Shown piece after piece: positions 27,357 to 36,874 of a stretch of 64,000 nucleotides of DNA. The DNA is taken from positions 806,001 to 870,000 of the forward strand of contig OW568869.1 in NCBI GenBank assembly GCA_938743325.2, in the 5' to 3' direction. The notes under the pieces were generated by a model. That model had not been told where the DNA came from, ran no database searches, and saw only the letters and a list, made by a program, of their open reading frames with translations. This DNA is from Pycnococcus provasolii (lineage: Eukaryota > Chlorophyta > Pseudoscourfieldiophyceae > Pseudoscourfieldiales > Pycnococcaceae). The stretch's first letter is position 1; each line of letters opens with the position of its first letter. Position numbers and translations under genes: made by a program.

Positions 27357-30296
27357 ATGGCGTTCCAGACGATGCGCGGCCTGAACGTCTTCATCGCAGA
27401 CATACGCGCGTGCACGTCCAAAGAGCAGCAAAAAGCGCGCGTCGAAAAGGAACTCGCAAACATAAGAACCAAGTTCAAGTCCTCGAGTACGCTCACGGCG
27501 TACGACAAGAAGAAGTACGTCTGGAAAATCCTGTACATATACATGCTCGGGTACGACGTCGAGTTTGGGCACATGGAGGCGGTGGGACTCGTCAGCGGTA
27601 CCAAGTACAGCGAAAAGCAGGTCGGATACCTCGTCACGAGCGTGCTGCTCAACGAAAGCAACGAGTTCCTTAGGCTCGTCATCAACAGCATGCGCAAGGA
27701 CATCGTCTCCAAGGAGCAGAACTTTCAGACGCTCGCGCTCACCGCCGTCGGAAACCTAGGAAGCAAGGAGTTCGCGGAGAGCCTCGCGGGTGACGTGAGC
27801 CAGCTCCTCGTGTCGCCGTCGAGCCACCCGTCCGTCAAGAAGAAGGCGGCGCTCTGCATGCTGCGCCTGTATCGCAAAAACAACGACATCATCACGCCGG
27901 AGAGCTTTGGCGACGCCATGGGACAGCTCCTGGACGAACGTGACCTTGGCATCCTGCTCGCGACGCTCAGTCTTCTCATCGGCCTCATCTCCAAGAACGG
28001 CGGGTACGCAGGCTACGACCACTGCTACGGAAAGGTGGTTCGCATACTCGACCGCCTGACCAGCCACCACGAAATTCCCAACGACTACACGTACTACGGC
28101 ATCCCGAGCCCGTGGCTGCAGGTGAAGTGTCTCGAGGCGATTGGCCACTACCCCATCCCCGAAGACGACCCGCCGCGAAGGGCAACGCTCGAGGTGCTCG
28201 GCAGGCTGCTGGAGAAGAACAGCGCGACGGGACCGAACATCAACCAGAACAACGCGCACCACAGTATCCTCTTCGCGACCATCAACCTCGCCATCAAGTA
28301 CGCGTCGGCATCCGGCGAAAGCGGCGTGATGCAGAAGTGCTTGGATCTGCTGAAAGGATTCGTCTCGTACAAGGAGGCGAACGTTCGCTACCTTGGGTTG
28401 GAGACGCTCAGCCGTCTGAGCCACGTGCCTGAGGTGCTGCGCAGCACGCGAACGCACCTCGACGCGGTCATCGATGCGCTGCGCGACGCGGACGTGTCGA
28501 TCCGCCGGCGGGCGCTCGACCTTCTGTACGAGGCGAGTGACATGCAGAACGGCTCGGCTGTGGTCGAGGAGCTGCTCGCATTCCTGCCCGAGGCTGAATT
28601 TGCGCTGCGCGAGGAGATTGCACTCAAGGTTGCCATTCTCGCGGAGAGGTTTGCGCCGAATCTCAGCTGGTACGTGGATGTGACGCTCGCGCTCGTGGAC
28701 AAGGCTGGCGACTTCCTGTCAGACGACATCTGGCATCGAAGCGTTCAGGTCATCACGAACCACGAGGACCTGCAGGCTTACGCCGCGTCCAAGTGCGTCG
28801 AGCTGCTGCGAGGCGGCGTCGCGCACGAGTGCGCCGTCAAGGTTTGCGGCTACCTGCTCGGCGAATTTGGATGGAAGCTCGACCCTGCGCAGGGCGGCGC
28901 ATCCGCAAAGGATCAGTTCGATCTGCTGTACGAGCGCTTTCCCGCCGCTTCCACGTCGGCCAAGTCACTGCTGCTTAGCAGCTTCATGAAGGGTCTCGCG
29001 CACGAGGTGGATGCCGGCCGTTCGCCAACTTCAGAGCACGGCCAGGCTGTGGTTGCTCTGCTGAAGCGGTACGAGTCTCACACGGATTCCGAATTGCAGC
29101 AGCGCAGTGCTGAGTACCTTGCGCTCTGCAAGCGCCCTCAGGCGCAGACGTCCAAGGTTCTCGAGATGATGCCAAAGTTTCCCACTAAGGAAAGCTCCCT
29201 GCTTAAGCGCCTTGCCGAGAAGCGAGGAGAAGGCGACGATGAGGACACGGGAACAGGGGGTGTCGTGGCGCCTCCGGCGGTGATGGCGGCTGCCCACGCG
29301 GCGTCCGCGCCATCGTCGTCGGCAACCACGGCGGGCGCCTTCACCGGCGGAGCGGCGGCGGACCAGGTTGCGGACCTTCTCGGCGGAGCGGACCTGCTCG
29401 GCGAAGCTGGAGGCGGAGGCGGAGGCGGTGCCGGTGGAGGAGGCGACCTGCTGGGAGGTGACCTGCTTGGAGGTGGAGCTGCATCACCGCCAGCGGCGGG
29501 CATTCCCGCAGCTGCACAAGCACTCATCTCCGACCCTCTTTCTTCCAAGCTCTTCCTTGGCGACAGTGGAGTGCTCTTTGAAGACGACCTCATCCAAATT
29601 GGGGTGAAGCTCGCTCTGCAAAGGCACGAGGTGAAGGTGGCGCTTTACTTTGGCAACAAGAGCGGGATGGACATGGATGGCGTGCTGTGCACTGCGGAGG
29701 GCTTCCCCGGAACGAGCATGCAGACTGTGCAGTACGTGCCCAGCCGCGTGGAGGTTCGGCGCCAACACCAGTGCCACATCGCGTGCACTCTGCAGTCGGC
29801 GTCGCTCGGGCCGAATGGCGAGACGCACATCGGCACCGTGATGGTGAGCTATCGCCCCGTCGACGCGAGCGGCACGTCGCGCGCTCCTATGTCCTTCTCG
29901 CTGCCATTCCCCGTGTACCTTCACAAATTTTTCATGCCGGCACCTAACGTAAGCCAAGAGCAGTACTTCGGCGCGTGGCGGCAGTACAGCTCGGACACGT
30001 CGCTCACACACCAGAAAATTGTGCATGCCGGAAAGAGCCTAACGGCCACGGAACTCAACGGCATTCTGTCGACGTACAAGCTGCATGCATGCATTGGCTA
30101 CGATCCAAACCCGGCGAACGCCATTGGGTGCGCTTTTGCCGTGAGCGCGAGCGCGCCGCAGACACCCGTTCTGGTTCGCATCGAGTCGGATCCGAACAAT
30201 CCGTCGGTGTTCCGTGTGACAGCCTGCTCGTCTATTGGCGCGTGTGCGCGTGCAGCTATGCAGGTGGTGAGCGCTGCTATGGAGAAAGCTGCATGA
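27357..30296 (+). CDS. AP2A1: AP-2 clathrin adaptor complex, alpha subunit
   Basis: 979 residues, one exon, ATG at 27357 in good context. The N-terminus MAFQTMRGLNVFIADIRACT, then EQQKARVEKELANIR, YVWKILYIYMLGYDVEFGHM and LVTSVLLNESNEFLRLVINS, are hallmarks of alpha-adaptin. The trunk (~1-610) is an alpha-solenoid, the hinge (~640-720) is Ala/Gly-rich with repeated DLLGG, and the ear/appendage (~730-979) starts at FEDDLIQIGVKL and includes VHAGKSLTATELNGILSTYK. Basic residues for PIP2 binding are present in KFKSSSTLTAYDKKKYVWK. AP-2 links cargo and clathrin at the plasma membrane. Length and order match plant and animal orthologues. Confidence 0.96.
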   Translation: MAFQTMRGLNVFIADIRACTSKEQQKARVEKELANIRTKFKSSSTLTAYDKKKYVWKILYIYMLGYDVEFGHMEAVGLVSGTKYSEKQVGYLVTSVLLNESNEFLRLVINSMRKDIVSKEQNFQTLALTAVGNLGSKEFAESLAGDVSQLLVSPSSHPSVKKKAALCMLRLYRKNNDIITPESFGDAMGQLLDERDLGILLATLSLLIGLISKNGGYAGYDHCYGKVVRILDRLTSHHEIPNDYTYYGIPSPWLQVKCLEAIGHYPIPEDDPPRRATLEVLGRLLEKNSATGPNINQNNAHHSILFATINLAIKYASASGESGVMQKCLDLLKGFVSYKEANVRYLGLETLSRLSHVPEVLRSTRTHLDAVIDALRDADVSIRRRALDLLYEASDMQNGSAVVEELLAFLPEAEFALREEIALKVAILAERFAPNLSWYVDVTLALVDKAGDFLSDDIWHRSVQVITNHEDLQAYAASKCVELLRGGVAHECAVKVCGYLLGEFGWKLDPAQGGASAKDQFDLLYERFPAASTSAKSLLLSSFMKGLAHEVDAGRSPTSEHGQAVVALLKRYESHTDSELQQRSAEYLALCKRPQAQTSKVLEMMPKFPTKESSLLKRLAEKRGEGDDEDTGTGGVVAPPAVMAAAHAASAPSSSATTAGAFTGGAAADQVADLLGGADLLGEAGGGGGGGAGGGGDLLGGDLLGGGAASPPAAGIPAAAQALISDPLSSKLFLGDSGVLFEDDLIQIGVKLALQRHEVKVALYFGNKSGMDMDGVLCTAEGFPGTSMQTVQYVPSRVEVRRQHQCHIACTLQSASLGPNGETHIGTVMVSYRPVDASGTSRAPMSFSLPFPVYLHKFFMPAPNVSQEQYFGAWRQYSSDTSLTHQKIVHAGKSLTATELNGILSTYKLHACIGYDPNPANAIGCAFAVSASAPQTPVLVRIESDPNNPSVFRVTACSSIGACARAAMQVVSAAMEKAA

Positions 30297-30734
30297 CAAT
30301 CTCTATTATTATTTTTTGATGTTGTGTTGTAGTAAACGCCGTCCAAATTTTTTGTCTCAAGACCTCCTCGCAGTCGCACAGGTCCCTTGCACAATGCACA
30401 CCGGCCAGGTACACCGGCCGCTTTTGAGTGCTTCTTGCAAGGGTGTTTCTTGCAGGAGGCTTGCACGTTCGCGGCCGTTGTTGCATCACGTTCATTAAGG
30501 TGGTCAAGAAGCCTACCCGGGTAGTATCATGAGCTCGTTCGCTCGTTCGTTCGTTCGTTCTCGGAGGAGGAGGAGGAGGAGGAGGATGGTCAAGAAAGCT
30601 TGTCGACCTGTCGTTTTTACTCTCCTTCACGAACACGAACACGGGAGACTGGAGAGCTTCACGTGGCGCATGCACATATGTATGATGAAGGGCTCGGATC
30701 ACCAAAGAGTTTTATAAAAATCTTCAGTTCTACT
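30297..30734. other. Intergenic stretch, no gene seen
   Basis: The 438 bp between AP-2 alpha and the retroelement island. It holds simple repeats, (CGTT)n at about 30538-30558 and (GGA)n at about 30565-30587, and short open frames with no recognisable domain. No sequence resembling the left end of the downstream recombinase element was found here. Confidence 0.6.
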
Positions 30735-31050
30735 TGTTTAATTGGGGTTTTTGATTAGGGGGAGTCGCTCGCGCAGCTGGTTCTGGGCGGCCGCCCGGCG
30801 GGTCTCGAGACCCTCCGGCGGCCTCTCCCTTAAGGCTGCTCGCGCGTATCCACTCTTGCTGTTGGTTGCTTGCTTCGCAAACAACCTAACAGCCGCACTA
30901 CACACGAGTAGTGGGAGGTCGAACACACGCCGAACGCGTCTTCGAGGGACGTAGTTCGTGTACCGAAACGGTCTGAATACCTACGTTTAGATCGAAACAT
31001 CAGCAACCTTCGATTGGAAGTTTACTGTTGGATTCTTAATCGATTGATTA

Positions 31051-31869
31051 ATGGGTGACGCGCCGAACGAACTCGAGGTTCTGGAAGCTCGTCGCGAAAT
31101 ATTGCAGCTGGAGATTGCGCTAGCACAGGAGCGCCGCGCAGCTGCAGAAGCAGAGCAGAAGGGCAAGAAAGCGGCCGAAGAAGGAGGCGAGCCTACGTTA
31201 GATTACGTGGTGCCTGCCAGCTATCCGGACGCTCGCCACGCGGAGTCGCTACCTACGACTGGTATTCCGCGTCGTGGCAAGCCAACACTGCTTTCCTTGC
31301 CGTCGAACCCTGTTCTTCAGCACCTAGAGGCTGAATCGGTGAAACAGGGACACGCGTCTTCGCATAACGCGTGGATTTTCCGATCGATTGTGAGTGTCAG
31401 CGCATATCTGGAACTCGGAGTGCTGAGTCTTCAGCAGGAGACTGACGACCGAGTGGAGGAACTAGCGACTTACGTCGAAGAGAACCTGGACGTCGAGCGC
31501 GGAGACGACGGGAAACCGTTAGATCCAGACGGAGACGAAGAGAAGCTGGCTCGCTTCAACGAGCTGAACAAGAAGATTGCGAGGATTGACTCCGTTCTGG
31601 AGCGCACGCGCAACACGCTCACAGGCGTCCTGGAGCTCGCCGCGGAGCTGGAAGACTTCTTCGTCGCCAACAAGGGACCGCGCACCGTCATCACCAAGGA
31701 GACGGCCGACGCCACGGTGGCACAGCTGTTGGAAGAGACGACTGCCTACCCGCCGCGCTCGAAGCGAACCACCCGCATCCAGAAAGAGATCCGCTCTAAC
31801 AGAGCGACTCAGATTGCCAAGCAAGCAGCACTTAAGTCGGTGGCAACCAACAAAAAGGATAAACCTTAG
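31051..31869 (+). CDS. ORF1 (gag-like) of element A, left copy
   Basis: 272 residues starting MGDAPNELEVLEARREILQL. The N-terminal ~60 residues form a charged coiled-coil. A middle region contains TGIPRRGKPTLLSLPSNPVL and SSHNAWIFRSIVSVSAYLEL, and the C-terminus is basic. There is no zinc knuckle. Its position ahead of an RT start and its coiled-coil content suggest a gag-like nucleic-acid-binding protein of a retroelement. A partial inverted copy lies at 32270-32842 on the minus strand. Family recognised by context only. Confidence 0.6.
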   Translation: MGDAPNELEVLEARREILQLEIALAQERRAAAEAEQKGKKAAEEGGEPTLDYVVPASYPDARHAESLPTTGIPRRGKPTLLSLPSNPVLQHLEAESVKQGHASSHNAWIFRSIVSVSAYLELGVLSLQQETDDRVEELATYVEENLDVERGDDGKPLDPDGDEEKLARFNELNKKIARIDSVLERTRNTLTGVLELAAELEDFFVANKGPRTVITKETADATVAQLLEETTAYPPRSKRTTRIQKEIRSNRATQIAKQAALKSVATNKKDKP

Positions 31870-31945
31870 CGGCGCATGCTGCGCAGCTGGGGGAGGATTG
31901 GAGGGCGGTTGGCGAGGACGGAAGGAACGGAAGGAATAACAACGG

Positions 31946-32269
31946 ATGTGCCTGGGAAAACGCATACTGAGGACGAGCGATCGCGTGGGCAGTCGCTTGG
32001 CCGCTCAGGTCAGGGAACAGCTGGAGGAGTGGCGCCGGATCGGCGCGGGCCCGCAGCTGTTGCACTGGATTGCCAAGGGAGTGGCGATCACATTCACGAA
32101 CGGTCCTCCCCCGTCGTACGACTTGGGCGCGAGCCTAACGTCGATGACGGAGGAGGAGAACAGCTTCATGGAAGCGGAGACGTCACGCCTCCTGAAGCTG
32201 GGAGCATGGGAGGAGATCGACGGCGGAGCGGCGCACTGCGTCAACCGCGTTCATCTGGTCCCGAAGGTT
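31946..32269 (+). pseudogene. RT amino-terminal fragment of element A
   Basis: This segment encodes LEEWRRIGAGPQLLHWIAKG, TNGPPPSYDLGASLTSMTEE and a KLGAWEEIDGG ... VHLVPK stretch. That is the characteristic lead-in to a reverse-transcriptase domain in DIRS-like and related elements (a trailing LVPK preceding RT motif 1). The fragment stops where the inverted arm begins. It is a fossil piece of a larger polyprotein. Confidence 0.6.
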
Positions 32270-33223
32270 TGTGAGCGTGTTGCGCGTGCGCTCCAGAACG
32301 GAGTCAATCCTCGCGATCTTCTTGTTCAGCTCGTTGAAGCGCGCCAGCTTCTCTTCGTCTCCTTCTGGATCTAACGGTTTCCCGTCGTCTCCGCGCTCGA
32401 CGTCCAGGTTCTCTTCGACGTAAGTCGCTAGTTCCTCCACTCGGTCGTCGGTCTCCTGCTGAAGACTCAGCACTCCGAGTTCCAGATATGCGCTGACACT
32501 CACAATCGATCGGAAAATCCACGCGTTATGCGAAGACGCGTGTCCCTGTTTCACCGATTCAGCCTCTAGGTGCTGAAGAACAGGGTTCGACGGCAAGGAA
32601 AGCAGTGTTGGCTTGCCACGACGCGGAATCCCAGTCGTAGGTAGCGACTCCGCGTGGCGAGCGTCCGGATAGCTGGCCGGCACCACGTAATCTAACGTAG
32701 GCTCGCCTCCTTCTTCGGCCGCTTTCTTGCCCTTCTGCTCTGCTTCTGCAGCTGCACGGCGCTCCTGCGCTAGCGCAATCTCCAGCTGCAATATTTCGCG
32801 ACGAGCTTCCAGAACCTCGAGTTCGTTCGGCGCGTCACCCATTAATCAATCGATTAAGAATCCAACAGTAAACTTCCAATCGAAGGTTGCTGATGTTTCG
32901 ATCTAAACGTAGGTATTCAGACCGTTTCGGTACACGAACTACGTCCCTCGAAGACGCGTTCGGCGTGTGTTCGACCTCCCACTACTCGCGTGTAGTGCGG
33001 CTGTTAGGTTGTTTGCGAAGCAAGCAACCAACAGCAAGAGTGGATACGCGCGAGCAGCCTTAAGGGAGAGGCCGCCGGAGGGTCTCGAGACCCGCCGGGC
33101 GGCCGCCCAGAACCAGCTGCGCGAGCGACTCCCCCTAATCAAAAACCCCAATTAAACACCTCGCTGCTGAAGTCGCGCATTACACGCTACACGTCGAGCA
33201 GCGCGCATCGCGAGGCGCTAGAC

Positions 33224-33769
33224 ATGTTCGCCGCCCGCGTGGCTCAGGTGAAATTCACCCTCATGCACTTTACGCAGAACGTGGAAGCGCATCGCCGCGT
33301 CGCGCCGGACGTGATCTTCAAGTATTTCAAATCGGTCCAACAGCGCCAATGGAGCATCTGGAACTCTACCGCATCTAATGTGGAGAAGGCTTGGATCGAG
33401 GCGATACTGCCAGGCGGCAACCCGCAGCTGACACTCACGGAACAAGTCGCCACATTGGTAGAGCTGACTACAGACCGGGTCGAGCTATGGATAGTGCAAC
33501 AAAACGCATCGGGGGAAGCGCCTTGCCCTCCTGCCGCCCCGGGGACAGCGAGCTTGCCGAAGCCAAAACCCACGGGTATCACTGCGCTATTTGACCCCGA
33601 AGTGCACTGCTCTTTCTGCTACCAGCACAACTTCGTCCGCGTAAAAAAGCACGCGCGAACTGAGTGCCTTAAGGTCTCGCTGGAAATCCTTGGCAATAAA
33701 GTCGAACAGCTCAAGGCAATGCAGAGCAAGCGAGACGCCGCGGCGGCGGCGCCTCCTAAGCAGGAGTGA
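33224..33769 (+). CDS. Gag-like ORF of element B
   Basis: 181 residues from the first ATG, with the frame open back to the element A junction at 33158. The C-terminal region has CSFCYQHNFVRVKKHARTEC, a C-x2-C-x11-H-x4-C zinc-knuckle variant, followed by a basic/Ala tail. The upstream part is helical and rich in Gln/Trp/Val. It precedes the RT ORF by 102 bp. Probably the nucleocapsid end of a gag protein; the N-terminal part may be absent. Confidence 0.6.
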   Translation: MFAARVAQVKFTLMHFTQNVEAHRRVAPDVIFKYFKSVQQRQWSIWNSTASNVEKAWIEAILPGGNPQLTLTEQVATLVELTTDRVELWIVQQNASGEAPCPPAAPGTASLPKPKPTGITALFDPEVHCSFCYQHNFVRVKKHARTECLKVSLEILGNKVEQLKAMQSKRDAAAAAPPKQE

Positions 33770-33871
33770 GACAGCCACACCAGTCGCGTCGCGGAGAGAC
33801 CAGCGCCGCGCGACTGTGAAACAGACTGGTCCATCTGGGGAGCTGCCCGTGACGAGCAGCATCCCGAAACG

Positions 33872-36800
33872 ATGGGGGAGCACTCTGAGGCTTCAACCTC
33901 GCCCACCAGCGAAGCTCCACCACCACCACATCCGTCAATCGCTGAGATGCCGTATCTCAGCGAGCGACACATGGGCATGCCCGCACCCGATGACTGCACA
34001 TCGTTGCATCCGGAGTGCTTAAGCAGAGCCACATCGTTCCTCACAGCCAGGAACGCACCTTCCCTTGGCAATCCATTTGCGCAGCTTAATGATCATGAGC
34101 TAGCGCAGTGTGTGCCATGTCCCTTCGACGGAGAGCATGTGACATCCGCCGACGTCAGTTCGACACTCACGTTCGAGTCGTACCACAGGCACGACCGACG
34201 GAGACTGCTCGCCGTGGCGAACGAAATCGCCCAATTCCATCCGATGCAGCATCTGCCGCGGTGGAAAGACTTGCCGCTACGGGCTGCCTTCAGCGACCGA
34301 GCGGCTGTCGTCAAACGACTGCTGCTCGAGTTGCGGCATGCCTCTGGTAGAACACGAGTCGATACTCGGTTCTTCAGACGCCTCACTGTTGAGCGACGCA
34401 GACACCGCGGCGTCAAACGTTGGTACGTGGTCGTTGCTGACGCAGCGAATGAGCGCGACCTACTTGTCCTACACGTCCCGGACAGCCTGCACGGAGACAA
34501 CGGACACACGCATGCCATGTCTCAAGCCACGTTCGGGTCGGACCTGTTCGACCGACACATCGCTGGGCACCGCCTCAATGTGAAAGAGCTTCTGCAGTAC
34601 CCCATGCCGCTTCGGGACATGCAATGCCTCGTTTGGGGACACCGCGCTGAGCTGGCTTACATACCTGAGGGGAAACGCGTGCACAACTACCCGACGTGTT
34701 GGGACCCTGTCCTACTCGAGCCGGGGGAGCCACCTCAGCCGGGGCGCCACGCACACGAGTTCGACAAGTGGCGAGAGCGGTACCTCGAGGGGCCGCTGCT
34801 GTACACGCCGCGCTGGCTCACACCCATGGGTGGGCTTTACAAGCCACGCAAGGACAAATATCGAATTGTCGCAGACGCCACCCGCACGGGGGTCAACAGG
34901 GCCCACCATAAGACGGCAGTGCGACTGGACAGCATCGACGACGTACTTCGCGACAGTTTCGAGAATGGCTGGCAAGCAGGCATAGACCTCACGGAATGCT
35001 TCCTGCTCTATGCCCAGTCAGCATTGGACGCCGACCTGTTCACTCTCCACGACACGGCTGAACGGGGTTTCTTTCGTGCCCGCTACTATCTTTTCGGCGG
35101 CACGCAAGCACCCACCATCGCACAGCGCTGGGCGCTCACTTTCAAACGGATCCTTCAGCAGCATGCATTATCGTTTTGCAAACGACGCCACTGCTCAAAG
35201 GACTTTCGCGTGGTAGGGGCATACCTCGACGATTTCAAGATAAGCATCGCGTCCCACGTCGAATACGAAGACGCCCTCGATATGCTGGACGGCGTTCTTA
35301 CGCTGCTTCGCCGCGCCGGCGTCGACGTAAATCCCACGAAGGTTGACCTGCCGTCTAAGCGCCAGGAGTACTGTGGAGTCGTCATCGACACCGAGCGGCG
35401 CCACATAACAATTTCAGATCAGCGCCGCGCGGACTACTCCGACACCATTCGGGCATGCCTCGAGAACAGCGACGACAAAATCACACGGCTTCAGCTTGCA
35501 TCCATCGCTGGCAAGCTACAATGGACCACCATGGTGCTGCCGGGAGGACAAGCTCGACTCACAGCCATGTACCGCTCTCTCTACGACATCATCGAAAACA
35601 TCCCTTGGTGGGATTACGCATTGAGCTGGAGCGACATGGCTCACGTGCGCATCACGCCGCAGATTCGCCAGGACTTACATTGGTGGCTTGAGGCACTCAA
35701 TCATGGTCATCTGACACGTGCATTTTATCCGGGTACCGGCCTATGGAAAGGAGGCATTGACGTACCGGCTGACGTGGAGGAACAGCAGCTCTGCACACTC
35801 CCGTCTGACCCATCGGTGCATGTCATCACGACTGACGCTGCGGGCATCGGCGGAGGAGGCTGGTACGGTCCACACCGCTTCCAACACAAGTACGACGGGA
35901 ACTCTCGCCCCACCAGCAACTTCCGTGAACTCGACACGGCAGTGCGAGCACTGGAGCTATGGGCCCCATGCCTCGCCGGCGTGCCGTCAAATCCCACGCG
36001 CGTCTTGCTCCGCACGGATAACACGACGACCATGGCCGTTTTCAACAAGCGGGCAAGTGCAGTGGAAGCATACCAAGCCCTCATTCAACGCCTCAATGCA
36101 GTCATTGATAAGTACCATCTCGACGTCGCTGCGCAGCACATTCGAGGCGTGGACAATCAGCTCGCGGATCAGCTCTCGCGACAGTTCACCCCTTCGTTCG
36201 AACGCGACGACTGGTGCATGCGTCAGGACGTCTTTGAATGGGTCGAAAATACCTTCGGAGATTTCGACGTGGACGCGTGTGCTCACCCCTTGGGAAATAA
36301 TGCCATGTGCCCTCGCTTCTGGAGCATCGTTGAACCTTGCACTGCTCAAAGCTGGCGTCACCGTCGAGTATGGTGCAACCCGCCTTACCGCGCGGATATC
36401 ATTTCAGAGATACTGCAGCACGCGTGGGCGGAACACTTTGCATCCCCCGCAGATACCTCGGCAGTCTTCGTTCTCCCGGCATGGACAACGGCTTCGTGGT
36501 GGAGGGCACTTAAGGGACAGCAAGTGATCGCAGTATACCCAGCGGGAGCTCAGCTCTTTACAACGCCTCCGCGCTCCGCACGTGAAGGCGACTTTCGCCA
36601 AGTTCGTCGCAGCACCCAATGGCCGGTTGTACTCACTCACATCCCACCACGCAGCGCACGACATGCGTCTCTTCATACGCACGGCGCTCGAAACATTACA
36701 CCACACAGAAACATGCCAGTCCTGTCGGGCGACGCTCACAGAGACACGCTTCTTCTGTCTGCATTGTCGGAGGAGTTTCTGCGACCGCACGGGGTGTCAT

Positions 36801-36874
36801 GGATGGAACCACCATCCGCTTGGCATGCTCATCGTGTGCGACGCGTGCATCGCGTCGCTACACGCGGTGCATGA
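33872..36874 (+). CDS. RT / RNase H / Dam-like methyltransferase polyprotein of element B
   Basis: 1000 residues. The RT domain starts near residue 310 (YTPRWLTPMGGLYKPRKDKY) with the catalytic YLDDF at residue 451. RNase H follows with TDAAG (Asp655), an ELDTAVRALELWA motif and RTDNTTTMAVF, ending HIRGVDNQLADQLS. The C-terminal part has FGDFDVDACAHPLGNNAMCP and a WCNPPY motif (about residue 835), an N6-adenine methyltransferase-like domain typical of DIRS-type elements. The last 293 nt overlap the recombinase ORF in another frame. Overlapping ORFs are a known feature of this family. The ORF looks whole. Confidence 0.92.
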   Translation: MGEHSEASTSPTSEAPPPPHPSIAEMPYLSERHMGMPAPDDCTSLHPECLSRATSFLTARNAPSLGNPFAQLNDHELAQCVPCPFDGEHVTSADVSSTLTFESYHRHDRRRLLAVANEIAQFHPMQHLPRWKDLPLRAAFSDRAAVVKRLLLELRHASGRTRVDTRFFRRLTVERRRHRGVKRWYVVVADAANERDLLVLHVPDSLHGDNGHTHAMSQATFGSDLFDRHIAGHRLNVKELLQYPMPLRDMQCLVWGHRAELAYIPEGKRVHNYPTCWDPVLLEPGEPPQPGRHAHEFDKWRERYLEGPLLYTPRWLTPMGGLYKPRKDKYRIVADATRTGVNRAHHKTAVRLDSIDDVLRDSFENGWQAGIDLTECFLLYAQSALDADLFTLHDTAERGFFRARYYLFGGTQAPTIAQRWALTFKRILQQHALSFCKRRHCSKDFRVVGAYLDDFKISIASHVEYEDALDMLDGVLTLLRRAGVDVNPTKVDLPSKRQEYCGVVIDTERRHITISDQRRADYSDTIRACLENSDDKITRLQLASIAGKLQWTTMVLPGGQARLTAMYRSLYDIIENIPWWDYALSWSDMAHVRITPQIRQDLHWWLEALNHGHLTRAFYPGTGLWKGGIDVPADVEEQQLCTLPSDPSVHVITTDAAGIGGGGWYGPHRFQHKYDGNSRPTSNFRELDTAVRALELWAPCLAGVPSNPTRVLLRTDNTTTMAVFNKRASAVEAYQALIQRLNAVIDKYHLDVAAQHIRGVDNQLADQLSRQFTPSFERDDWCMRQDVFEWVENTFGDFDVDACAHPLGNNAMCPRFWSIVEPCTAQSWRHRRVWCNPPYRADIISEILQHAWAEHFASPADTSAVFVLPAWTTASWWRALKGQQVIAVYPAGAQLFTTPPRSAREGDFRQVRRSTQWPVVLTHIPPRSARHASLHTHGARNITPHRNMPVLSGDAHRDTLLLSALSEEFLRPHGVSWMEPPSAWHAHRVRRVHRVATRGA

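Larger units (their letters stand above)
30735..33158. mobile_element. Fold-back inverted duplication of a retroelement 5' region (element A)
   Basis: Two 889-bp arms, 30735-31623 and 32270-33158, are reverse complements with only about two substitutions noticed, separated by a 646-bp loop. Each arm carries the same leader and the start of the same ORF1. The loop carries the rest of ORF1 on the left side and then the beginning of a reverse-transcriptase ORF. This is a head-to-head joining of one element's 5' region with an inverted copy of itself. The element is incomplete. The near-identity of the arms suggests a recent origin. No target-site duplication is evident at the outer ends. The RT start resembles DIRS-like elements, but the family is not certain. 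Confidence 0.85.

Noticed and set aside
30735-33158. Host gene with a coiled-coil protein (MGDAPNELE...)
   Set aside because: The ORF is duplicated in inverted arms and is followed by an RT start, so it belongs to a retroelement.
33872-36874. LINE or Ty3/gypsy polyprotein
   Set aside because: No endonuclease, integrase or aspartic protease; a Dam-like domain and a tyrosine recombinase place it with DIRS/PAT.
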